Below are positions 1-6,560 of a DNA stretch of 8,996 bases, one piece after another; within the stretch, counting starts at the first letter, position 1, and each line of letters opens with the position of its first letter. The notes under the pieces are model-generated. The model had not been told where the DNA came from, ran no database searches, and saw nothing but the letters and a program-made list of their open reading frames with translations. The DNA lies in NCBI GenBank assembly GCA_937908275.1, contig CALERA010000348.1:1-8996 (forward strand), given 5' to 3'. Source of the DNA: an uncultured Desulfarculaceae bacterium (GTDB lineage Bacteria; Desulfobacterota; Desulfarculia; Desulfarculales; Desulfarculaceae). Made by a program: the position numbers and the translations under genes.

Positions 1-2332
1 TGAGCCACAAGGCGCTCTCCACCGAGTGGGTGCAGCAGACCTTGGAGCAGTAGGGATGCGCGGGCTCGCGGCTGCCCACGCACTGGATGAAGACCGCGTT
101 GTTGACCTTCTTGGCATCCAGCTCGCCGCTGTTGATGGCCGCGTCCAGCTCCAGGTGGGTCATCACCGCCTTGTGCTGGCCGTGCAGGTATTCGGTGGGC
201 TGGTATTCGGCCGCACCGGTGGCGATGATGGTGACGCCGTGCTCCACGACCTCCTCGCCCAGGTCGCCGGCCAGGGTGGTCTTGAAGTTGCCCACGAAGC
301 CGTCCACCGTCTTGATGGTCGAGCCCAGGTGAACGGTGATGTTGGGATCGTCCTTCACCTTCTGGTCCAGCTCGGCCAGGTAGTCGGCCACCGATTCGCC
401 CTTGGCCGTGGCCCGCAGCATGCGGCCGTTGCCGCCCAGGGCGTTGTCGCGCTCCACCAGGTGGGTGGGGTAGCCCTGGCGGGCCAGCTCCAGGGCCGCG
501 TTCATGCCGGCGATGCCGCCGCCGATGACCATGGCCTTGGGCAGGATGGAGAGCTTGGCCTCCTTGAGCGGCTCCAGCAGGCTGGCCTTGGCCACCGCCA
601 TGCGCACCTGGTCCTTGGCCCGCTCGGTGGCCTTCTCCGGCTCGTTGGCGTGGACCCAGGAGCCCTGGTTGCGGATGTTGGCCAGGTCGAAGAGGTACTT
701 GTTCAGGCCGGCGGCCTTCAGGGTCTCCTGGAACAGGGGCTCGTGGGTGCGCGGCGAGCAGGCCGCCACCACGATGCGGTTCAGGCCCTGCTCCGCGATG
801 ACCTTGGCCATCTTGTCCTGGGTGTCCTGGGAGCAGGTGAACAGGTTGTTCTCGACATAGGTCACGTTGGGCAGGGTGGAGGCGTAGTCCATGACGGCCT
901 TGACGTCCACCACGCCGGCGATGTTGATGCCGCAGGAGCAGACGAAGACGCCCACCCGGGGCGAGTCGCCGCGCACCTCGCGCTCGGGGATCACCGGCGG
1001 GGTGGTCACCTGGCTGCCGCGGGCCGCGGCCAGGCCGCCGCCGGCGGCGCAGGCGGCCGCCGAGGCCTCCATGACCGAGAGCGGGATGTCCTTGGGACCG
1101 GCCAGGGCGCCGCAGACGAAGATGCCCGGGCGGCTGCTGGCCACTGGGGAGAAGGAGCCGGTGGAGACGAAGCCGGTCTGGCCCATGTCCATGCCCAGGC
1201 GGCGGCAGAGCGCGGCGGTCTCCGGCTCCATCTCCAGGCCCTGGGACAGGACCACCAGGTCGAACTCCTCGCCCTGGAGCCGGCCCTGGTCGTCCACGTA
1301 CTCCAGCAGCAGGCCCTGGTCGGGCTGTTGGCTGATGGAGTGGATGCGGCTGCGCACGAAGCGCACGCCCTTCTTCTCGGCCTCGACGTAGGTGCGCTCG
1401 AAGTCCTTGCCGTAGGTGCGCATGTCCATGTAGAAGATCGCCGCGTCCAGCCCATGGTGGCTGTGCTCCTTGGCGATGACGGCTTCCTTGATGGCGTACA
1501 TGCAGCAGACCGCCGAGCAGTACCCGTGGTCGCAGTTGTTGATGTCGCGGGAGCCCACGCACTGCAACCAGGCTATCTTCTTGGGCTCCTTTTCATCGCC
1601 CGGCCGCACCAGGTGGCCCATCCAGGGCCCGCTGGCGCTCAGGATGCGCTCGAACTCCAGGGCGGTGACCACGTTGGGATAGGCCGCGTAGGCGTATTGC
1701 ACGAACTCGGAGGGGTTGAAGGGCCGGAAGCCGGCCGCCACCACCACCGCGCCCACCTTGAGCTGGCGCTCGATGTCCACCTGGCTGAAATCCACCGCGT
1801 TGGCCGGGCAGAACTTCTCGCAGGCGCGGCACTTGCCCTTCTTGAAGTAAAGGCAGTTCTCCTTGTCGATGGCGTACTTCAGCGGCACCGCCTGGGGATA
1901 CTTGACGTGGGCCGCCTTGCGGGTGTTCAGGCCCCGGTTGAACTCGTCGGCCACCTTCTTGGGGCACTTGCTGGCGCAGGCCCCACAGGCGATGCACTTG
2001 CCCAGGTCCACGTAGCGGGCCTTCTGCAAGAGCTTGGCCGTGAAGTTGCCCATCTCGCCGGTCACTTCCTGCAGCTCGGCCAGGGTGATCAGCTCGATGT
2101 TGGGATGCCGCCCCGCCTCCACCAACTTGGGGGAGAGGATGCACATGGAACAGTCGTTGGTGGGAAAGGTCTTGTCCAGCTGGGCCATGACCCCGCCGAT
2201 GGCCGAGGTCTTCTCCACCAGATAGACGTAGTATCCCGAATCGGCCAGGTCCAGCGAGGCCTGGATGGCGGCAATGCCGCCGCCCACCACCATCACCGCG
2301 CCGGTCGGGCTGCCCTTGTCTGCGTTGGCCAT
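1..2332 (-). CDS. hdrA: HdrA-like FAD/iron-sulfur electron-transfer subunit with two FAD modules (3' end outside window)
   Basis: Cytoplasmic flavin and Fe-S protein of the CoB-CoM heterodisulfide reductase subunit A family, which serves as the electron-bifurcating or electron-relay hub of Hdr-type complexes. The visible 777 residues begin with a Rossmann FAD motif GGGIAAIQ (17-24) and the family signature DKTFPTNDCSMCIL (53-66). Two ferredoxin-like clusters follow: C113, C116, C119, C123 and C160, C168, C171, C175. A CVGSR box is at about 258. A second module opens with FVCSCGINIAGVVD (C465, C467), has a second FAD motif GGGIAGMNAA (from 604), and reaches a second CVGSR box at about 751 before the window edge. 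Methanogen HdrA is about 650 residues, so this is one of the longer bacterial forms with repeated modules. The second FAD module lacks the TFPTNDCS signature in the part seen. The ATG at 2332 is preceded by AGGAG (2341-2345) with 8 nt spacing. The gene is divergent from the tetR operon, so a shared function is not shown. The family call is firm; the partner complex is unknown. Confidence 0.9.
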   Translation of the reverse strand, partial: MANADKGSPTGAVMVVGGGIAAIQASLDLADSGYYVYLVEKTSAIGGVMAQLDKTFPTNDCSMCILSPKLVEAGRHPNIELITLAELQEVTGEMGNFTAKLLQKARYVDLGKCIACGACASKCPKKVADEFNRGLNTRKAAHVKYPQAVPLKYAIDKENCLYFKKGKCRACEKFCPANAVDFSQVDIERQLKVGAVVVAAGFRPFNPSEFVQYAYAAYPNVVTALEFERILSASGPWMGHLVRPGDEKEPKKIAWLQCVGSRDINNCDHGYCSAVCCMYAIKEAVIAKEHSHHGLDAAIFYMDMRTYGKDFERTYVEAEKKGVRFVRSRIHSISQQPDQGLLLEYVDDQGRLQGEEFDLVVLSQGLEMEPETAALCRRLGMDMGQTGFVSTGSFSPVASSRPGIFVCGALAGPKDIPLSVMEASAAACAAGGGLAAARGSQVTTPPVIPEREVRGDSPRVGVFVCSCGINIAGVVDVKAVMDYASTLPNVTYVENNLFTCSQDTQDKMAKVIAEQGLNRIVVAACSPRTHEPLFQETLKAAGLNKYLFDLANIRNQGSWVHANEPEKATERAKDQVRMAVAKASLLEPLKEAKLSILPKAMVIGGGIAGMNAALELARQGYPTHLVERDNALGGNGRMLRATAKGESVADYLAELDQKVKDDPNITVHLGSTIKTVDGFVGNFKTTLAGDLGEEVVEHGVTIIATGAAEYQPTEYLHGQHKAVMTHLELDAAINSGELDAKKVNNAVFIQCVGSREPAHPYCSKVCCTHSVESALWL

Positions 2333-2340
2333 GCCTAAAG

Positions 2341-2345
2341 CTCCT
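2341..2345 (-). promoter_or_regulatory. Ribosome binding site of hdrA-like gene
   Basis: AGGAG on the minus strand, 8 nt before the ATG at 2330-2332. It supports this start; the next residues lead directly into the FAD-binding glycine motif. Confidence 0.65.
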
Positions 2346-2699
2346 GTTTTGCTGATAACTCCCGGCCTGTCCCGCGGTTTGGCGGTCGCTTGCCAGCCAG
2401 CGGACAGGTCCAGGGTCCGTTCTCCCCGGCGGGGCCGAGGTCTTGGTCTGCCGTGCGCCGGCCCGCGCCCCGGGTTGGCGCGCCGCTGGACGCGCCCCAG
2501 CGTCGGGGGCCGTTTTCCTGGGGCCATTTCCAGGCTGGGAGAGGCGGTGAATCAGGCGCGCACTCCAGACAGATGCCAGCCAACCCCAGCCCCTCGCGGA
2601 CCCGCGAATGCCCTATTATTCCTAGGTTTATGAAAACCGAGAAAAGCCGCCATGCCGCGCATCCACGGAAGGCAGAGCACAGGTCCAGCAAGTGTGGTC

Positions 2700-2728
2700 A
2701 GTAAAGTGAAAAAAGTGATGGCAGTCAA
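2700..2728 (-). promoter_or_regulatory. Candidate sigma-70-type promoter for hdrA-like gene
   Basis: Read on the minus strand, TTGACT (plus positions 2723-2728) matches the -35 consensus at 5 of 6 positions. After a 17-nt spacer comes TTTACT (2700-2705), which matches the -10 consensus at 4 of 6. Transcription would start near 2693, giving an untranslated leader of about 360 nt before the hdrA ATG. This is by-eye consensus matching only. A promoter closer to the gene, not recognisable by consensus, is equally possible. Confidence 0.3.
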
Positions 2729-2756
2729 ATAGGTTATTTCGATTCATCCAGCCGCT

Positions 2757-2774
2757 TAGGCCTGCCAGGGCCTA
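2757..2774. repeat. Short perfect inverted repeat (6-bp arms, 6-nt spacer)
   Basis: TAGGCC, then TGCCAG, then GGCCTA. The arms are exact reverse complements. It sits just upstream (relative to hdrA) of the candidate hdrA promoter, so it could bind a regulator, but a 6-bp palindrome in GC-rich DNA also arises by chance. Confidence 0.25.
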
Positions 2775-2997
2775 TTCACGACCCAGCGGTTCGGCCCTTT
2801 TCCTACAGCGAATGGAATTTTTCCCGCGCCAGAACCCCGCAATTTCCTCCCCGCCGCGGGCAGCGCGCGGAGACCTTGGGGCCCTGGCGCGCAAGCGTGT
2901 CCGGCCTGGATTCGCGCCTCGCCAGCCAGGGTCCTACTCGATCAATGTCCAGATATTACGTGTGGTTGATAATCTTTTTATCGTTCAGGAGGCAGGA

Positions 2998-3138
2998 TTG
3001 AGTAAGTTCGCCAAATCAGCACTTACAGGTGCTTTCAAAGCAATTTTTCAGGTTTTTCAGTGCCAAATTCATGAGAAACCACCACGCAAAGCCATTCAAA
3101 ATCCATTTTTCGGGCTTGACTCCGGCTGTGGCGTTTAA
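2998..3138 (+). CDS. Possible 46-residue small protein or leader peptide (TTG start)
   Basis: A strong Shine-Dalgarno sequence AGGAGG (2987-2992) lies 5 nt before a TTG that opens 46 sense codons ending at TAA 3136-3138. A -10-like GATAAT (2968-2973) lies just upstream, without a good -35 partner. The predicted peptide starts MSKFAKSALTGAFKAIFQ, a basic and mildly amphipathic segment, and contains two cysteines. I recognise no family. The frame would cover the -35 region of the tetR promoter, so its transcription would run into tetR. Against it: a rare start codon, AT-rich composition unlike the real genes here, and no homology available. The Shine-Dalgarno match may be chance. Confidence 0.2.
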   Translation: MSKFAKSALTGAFKAIFQVFQCQIHEKPPRKAIQNPFFGLDSGCGV

Positions 3139-3145
3139 ATAGTAT
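3116..3145 (+). promoter_or_regulatory. Candidate promoter of the tetR-xsc operon
   Basis: TTGACT at 3116-3121 (-35, 5 of 6) and TAGTAT at 3140-3145 (-10, 5 of 6) are separated by 18 nt. Transcription would begin near 3152, about 26 nt before the tetR ATG. The inverted repeat at 3148-3165 covers that start site, which supports this as the regulated promoter. Confidence 0.5.
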
Positions 3146-3147
3146 TT

Positions 3148-3165
3148 TGACTGACCATCCAGTCA
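3148..3165. promoter_or_regulatory. Probable TetR-type operator overlapping the transcription start
   Basis: TGACTGACCATCCAGTCA is a perfect inverted repeat of 6-bp arms (TGACTG / CAGTCA) around a 6-nt spacer. It lies directly downstream of the predicted -10 box and ends 12 nt before the tetR ATG. Dimeric TetR-family repressors commonly bind palindromes of this size, and TGACTGAC-like half-sites are a familiar form. Binding by the adjacent regulator is inferred from position: it would block transcription of the regulator and the five genes behind it. Confidence 0.6.
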
Positions 3166-3177
3166 GCGGAGAGAAAG

Positions 3178-3885
3178 ATGCCCAAGGAGACCTTCAACCT
3201 GATCTCCGACGAGAAGCGGACCCGCGTCCTGGACCAGGCCGCCCGCCTTTTCGCCGATCGCGGTTTAAACCAGACCGACATGGCCGAGTTGGCCGCCCGG
3301 GCCGGAGTGGCCAAGGGGTCGCTCTACAACTACTTCAAGTCCAAGGACGAACTCTATCTGCACGTCTGCCGCCATGGCCTGGCCCGCTCCCGCGAGGCGG
3401 TCTATGGCGGTATCGACCCGGCCTGGGACATCTATCAGCAGGTGGAGCACATCTTCCGCAGCGGCGTGGCCTTCGCCCTGGAGCACCCGGAGTACGTCTC
3501 GCTCTACCTGAACATCTCCAGCGCCGGCATGGAGCGCTTCGCCCAGAAGGTGTCGCGCAACGTGGAGAAGTACACCGCCAACCACCTGAAGCGCCTGATC
3601 AAGAAGAGCATCAAGCAGGGCCAGGTGCGGCCGGACCTGGACGTCAACCTCACGGCGTTTCTGATCAACAGCGTTTACATCGTCTTCATGGTTTCCCTGG
3701 TGTCCCCCCACTTCAAGATCCGCATGGCCGAGTACCTGGACATCAAGGGCGCCCTGGACGGCGAGTCCATCGAGGACCGCCTGACCCGGACCATCAATCT
3801 CATTCACGGGTTCCTGAAACCGAGCGGCGGCGGCCAACCCGCCCCGGCCCCCACCCCGCGCGCACCCAGGCAGAGGAGGAAGTAA
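3178..3885 (+). CDS. TetR/AcrR-family transcriptional repressor
   Basis: A 235-residue DNA-binding one-component regulator. The N-terminal helix-turn-helix domain spans about residues 13-60, with the recognition-helix stretch GVAKGSLYNYFKSKDEL (43-59) typical of the TetR family. Residues from about 75 to 210 form the variable, mostly helical ligand-binding and dimerisation domain, which does not reveal the inducer. The C-terminus ends in a low-complexity tail rich in Pro, Ala and Arg (about 212-235) that most family members lack. The ATG at 3178 follows GGAGAG (3168-3173). It is the first gene of the operon, and the stop codon is 1 nt from the next start, so the repressor is co-transcribed with the genes it presumably controls. 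The palindrome just upstream suggests autorepression. Length is slightly above the usual 190-220 because of the tail. Confidence 0.93.
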   Translation: MPKETFNLISDEKRTRVLDQAARLFADRGLNQTDMAELAARAGVAKGSLYNYFKSKDELYLHVCRHGLARSREAVYGGIDPAWDIYQQVEHIFRSGVAFALEHPEYVSLYLNISSAGMERFAQKVSRNVEKYTANHLKRLIKKSIKQGQVRPDLDVNLTAFLINSVYIVFMVSLVSPHFKIRMAEYLDIKGALDGESIEDRLTRTINLIHGFLKPSGGGQPAPAPTPRAPRQRRK

Positions 3886-3886
3886 G

Positions 3887-5629
3887 GTGTCCCAGACCAC
3901 CGGCGGTGCAATCCTGAGTCAGATGCTGAAGCAGGAAGGCGTGGAGCGCGTCTTCGGCATCATCGACGGTACCTACACCCAACTCTTCGTGAATTTCGCC
4001 CCCAATGGCATCCGCCTGATCACCCCGCGCCACGAGACCATCGCGTTGCACATGGCCGGGGCCTACGCCCGCCTGACCGGCAAGCTGGGGGTCTGCATCG
4101 CCTCCAATGGCCCGGGGGTGGCCAACGCCCTCTCGGGAGTGGCGGTGGAGCCGGCCGAGGGCAACCGGGTGCTGCTCATCACCAGCTCGCGGCGGCCCAA
4201 CATCTCCTACCCCGACCGGGGCGGGGCCTACCAGATCTTCGACCAGGTGGGGGTCATCGGCAAAATGGCCAAGTGGTCGGCCTGGGCCAGCAGCTTCGAC
4301 CGCATCCCGGAGCTGATGCGCCAGGCCCTGCGCCACTGCTACAGCGGCCGGCCCGGAGTGGTGCACCTGGACGTGCCGGAGAACCTGTTCAACGGCAAGA
4401 CCGACGAGCCCCCGCTCTGGCAGGCCCATCAGTATCGCCGCCAGGAACCCATCCATCCCGCCCCGGACCTGGTGGAGCGCGCGGCGGCCCTGCTCGCCCA
4501 GGCCAGGCTGCCCCTGATCCACGCCGGCAGCGGCGTCATCCACGCCGGAGCCTATGAGGAATTGGCCGAACTGGCCCACCGGCTGCACGCCCCGGTGACC
4601 ACCTCCTGGGCGGCGCGGGGGGCCTTGGCCGAGACCGATCCCCTGGCCTGGCCCATGGTCCACATTGCCGCCTGCAACGAACTGCGCAACCAGGCCGACC
4701 TGGCCCTCTGCCTGGGCGCGCGCCTGGGCGAGACCGACTGGTGGGGCAAGGCCCCCAACTGGGCCCTGCCCGCGAACCAGAAGATGATCCAGGTGGACCT
4801 CGACGAGACCGCCCTGGGCCGCACCCGCCGGGTGGACCTGGCGGTGCAGGCCGACATCAAGGTCTTCCTGCGCCAGCTCATCGCCGCCCTGGGCGAGGCC
4901 ACGGCCAGCCCCACCCGCCAGGAGCAGGTGGCCAAGCTGGCCCAGACCCGCGACGCGGACCGGGCCAAGCTGGACGAGCGTCTCAAGGATCGTGGCGCGC
5001 CCCTGCTCACCGGGCACGTGGCCCGCGTCTGCCACGAGTTCTTCCCCCCGGAGGCCATCGCGGTCTTTGACGGCGGCAACACCGCGGTCTGGGCCAACTT
5101 CTTCCACCAGGTCCGGGTGCCCAACACCCTGTTGACCACCAACCACATGGGCCATCTCGGGGCCGGCGTGGGCCAGGCCCTGGGCGCGGCGGTGGCCCGG
5201 CCGGACCAGCCGGTCTATTGCATCATCGGCGACGGGGCCATGGGTTTCCATCCCCAGGAGATCGAGACCGCGGTGCGCAACGACCTCAAGCCCATCTTCC
5301 TGGTCTGCGCCGACCGCCAGTGGGGCATGGTCAAGATCAACCAGAGCTTCATGCTCAAGCCCTGGAAGATGATGCTCAAGAAGTCCCTGGACCCCGGCGA
5401 GACGGTGAACACCGAGCTGGGCGAAATCCAGTGGGACAAGCTGGCCGAGGCCATGGGCGGCCACGGCGAGCGGGTGTCATCCCCCGATGAGCTCAGGCCG
5501 GCCCTGGAGCGCTGCCAGGCCGCGGGCAAGTGCTCGGTCATCCAGGTGGACGTGGACCCGGTGAAGCACATGTGGGTGCCGGGCCTGATCCACTTCAAGA
5601 AGAGGCACCAGGAACCCAAGGGGAGGTGA
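3887..5629 (+). CDS. ThDP-dependent enzyme, acetolactate synthase/decarboxylase superfamily
   Basis: A 580-residue cytoplasmic enzyme with the three-domain layout of the acetolactate synthase and 2-ketoacid decarboxylase family. The N-terminal pyrimidine-binding domain (about 1-170) contains the cofactor-activating glutamate in PRHETIALHMAGAYAR (E50) and SNGPGVANALSG. A central domain covers about 185-330. The C-terminal PP-binding domain has GDGAMGFHPQEIETA (448-450 = GDG). The Mg2+ site is unusual: where GDG-X(24-27)-N normally places Asn, this protein has Asp476 in CADRQWGMVK. Asp can still coordinate Mg2+. The start is GTG at 3887, supported by AGGAGGA at 3874-3880 inside the end of tetR; no other start fits better. 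It ends 1 nt before the transporter. Substrate cannot be read from sequence: acetolactate synthase, 2-ketoacid (for example sulfopyruvate) decarboxylase, or a lyase/carboligase are all possible. It is a paralogue of the operon's last gene, not a fragment of it. Confidence 0.87.
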   Translation: MSQTTGGAILSQMLKQEGVERVFGIIDGTYTQLFVNFAPNGIRLITPRHETIALHMAGAYARLTGKLGVCIASNGPGVANALSGVAVEPAEGNRVLLITSSRRPNISYPDRGGAYQIFDQVGVIGKMAKWSAWASSFDRIPELMRQALRHCYSGRPGVVHLDVPENLFNGKTDEPPLWQAHQYRRQEPIHPAPDLVERAAALLAQARLPLIHAGSGVIHAGAYEELAELAHRLHAPVTTSWAARGALAETDPLAWPMVHIAACNELRNQADLALCLGARLGETDWWGKAPNWALPANQKMIQVDLDETALGRTRRVDLAVQADIKVFLRQLIAALGEATASPTRQEQVAKLAQTRDADRAKLDERLKDRGAPLLTGHVARVCHEFFPPEAIAVFDGGNTAVWANFFHQVRVPNTLLTTNHMGHLGAGVGQALGAAVARPDQPVYCIIGDGAMGFHPQEIETAVRNDLKPIFLVCADRQWGMVKINQSFMLKPWKMMLKKSLDPGETVNTELGEIQWDKLAEAMGGHGERVSSPDELRPALERCQAAGKCSVIQVDVDPVKHMWVPGLIHFKKRHQEPKGR

Positions 5630-5630
5630 C

Positions 5631-6560
5631 ATGGACACGACGGCGGTTGACCAGATCCGGCTGCACTTCGATCCCTCGGGCCTGATGTCGCTCAACGTCG
5701 TTATCGGCCTGATGATGTTCGGGATGTCGCTGGATTTGAAGCTGGAGGATTTCAAGCGGGTCCTGCGCTTGCCCAAGGCTCCGGTGGTCGGTCTCATCGC
5801 CCAGTTCATGCTCTTGCCCATGTTCACCTATCTGCTCACCATGCTGGTGCGGCCGCACCCCTCCATGGCCCTGGGCATGATCCTCATCGGCTCCTGCCCG
5901 GGGGGCAACCTCTCCAACCTGATGACCTACCTGGCCAAGGGCAACACCGCCCTGTCCATCTCCATGACCGCGGTCTCCACCGCCATCGCGGTGGTCACCA
6001 CCCCGCTCAACCTCGCCATCTGGGGCTCCCTCAATCCCGACACCGCCCCCATCCTGCGCGCGGTGAGCCTGGACCCGCTGGATGTCTTCCAGACCATCTT
6101 CTTCATCCTGGGCGTGCCCCTGGCCTGCGGCCTGGTCGTCTCGCGGACCTGGCCGCGCCTGGTGGAGAAGGTGCGCGGCCCCTTCAAGATCTTCGCCCTC
6201 TGCGTCTTCATCGGGGTGGTGTCCCTGGCCCTGAGCGCCAATTGGGACATCTTCCTCCACGTCATCGGCCTGGTGGTCTTCGTGGTGATGCTGCACAACG
6301 GCCTGGCCCTGGCCACCGGATACGGCTTCAGCCGCCTGATGCGCCTGGCCCCGGCCGACACCCGGGCCGTGACCATCGAGGTGGGCATCCAGAACTCGGC
6401 CCTGGGCCTGATCCTGACCTTCAATTTCTTCGACGGCCTGGGCGGCATGGCCATCATCGCCGCCTGGTGGGGCATCTGGCACATCATCTCCGGGCTCACC
6501 TTGTCCCTGCTCTGGTCGCGCCGGCCACCGCAAGTCCAGATCATGGAGCTGGCGCAATGA
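5631..6560 (+). CDS. BASS-family sodium-coupled transporter (bile acid:Na+ symporter type)
   Basis: A 309-residue inner-membrane protein with about nine to ten hydrophobic helices, the usual size for the family. Signature regions are clear: GSCPGGNLSNLMTYLAKGN (87-105), SISMTAVST (109-117), and EVGIQNSALG (250-259). By analogy to the crystallised bacterial ASBT homologues, S95, N96, T113, E250 and Q254 correspond to the residues forming the two Na+ sites, and all are kept, so Na+-driven uptake is likely. Family substrates are organic anions such as bile acids, pyruvate, pantoate and other organic acids; specificity here is unknown. From context it could import the acid degraded by the neighbouring enzymes. 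The ATG at 5631 follows GGGAGG (5621-5626) closely, and the stop overlaps the next ATG as ATGA, indicating translational coupling. Confidence 0.88.
   Translation: MDTTAVDQIRLHFDPSGLMSLNVVIGLMMFGMSLDLKLEDFKRVLRLPKAPVVGLIAQFMLLPMFTYLLTMLVRPHPSMALGMILIGSCPGGNLSNLMTYLAKGNTALSISMTAVSTAIAVVTTPLNLAIWGSLNPDTAPILRAVSLDPLDVFQTIFFILGVPLACGLVVSRTWPRLVEKVRGPFKIFALCVFIGVVSLALSANWDIFLHVIGLVVFVVMLHNGLALATGYGFSRLMRLAPADTRAVTIEVGIQNSALGLILTFNFFDGLGGMAIIAAWWGIWHIISGLTLSLLWSRRPPQVQIMELAQ

Larger units (their letters stand above)
2346..3115. other. Long divergent intergenic region, no convincing conserved gene
   Basis: This is most of the gap between the two divergent genes. The hdrA side (about 2346-2600) is GC-rich like the coding DNA. 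The stretch from about 2610 to 2760 and the tetR-proximal part (about 2940-3115) are clearly richer in A/T, as expected for regulatory DNA. Open frames at 2390-2704 and 2812-3138 on the plus strand and 2335-2691 on the minus strand have low-complexity translations rich in P, R, G and S, and I saw no ribosome binding site before the 2812 start. I regard them as chance. The stretch contains a candidate hdrA promoter (2700-2728), a small dyad (2757-2774) and a weakly supported small reading frame (2998-3138), each listed separately. I see no tRNA, terminator hairpin with U-tract, or IS end. Confidence 0.6.

Noticed and set aside
26..2338. A 770-codon open frame on the plus strand opposite the hdrA-like gene
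   Set aside because: Its translation is rich in G, A, H, V and L without domain motifs. The minus strand encodes clear FAD and Fe-S motifs. Long antisense frames are expected in GC-rich genes.
2489..2505. Small GC-rich hairpin (GACGC / GCGTC) and similar short dyads in the hdrA leader
   Set aside because: The arms are only 5 bp, there is no following U-tract, and such dyads are common by chance in this composition. Not called as terminators.
3018..3033. AGCAC-TTACAG-GTGCT inverted repeat upstream of tetR
   Set aside because: The arms are only 5 bp and do not resemble the operator at 3148-3165. It is too weak to annotate.
2812..3138. A 108-codon plus-strand frame between the divergent genes starting at ATG 2812
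   Set aside because: There is no ribosome binding site at 2812 and the first 60 codons are compositionally random. Only the shorter TTG-initiated 3' part has any translation signal.
3800..5464. A 554-codon open frame on the minus strand opposite the ThDP gene
   Set aside because: Low-complexity G/V/H/Q-rich translation with no recognised motif, fully overlapping a well-supported plus-strand gene. It is a composition artefact.
6242..6556. N-terminal extension of the epimerase-family gene back to 6242
   Set aside because: The extra 105 codons lie inside the transporter gene and translate to a P/R/G/H-rich string. The coupled ATG at 6557 puts the Rossmann motif at the normal place.
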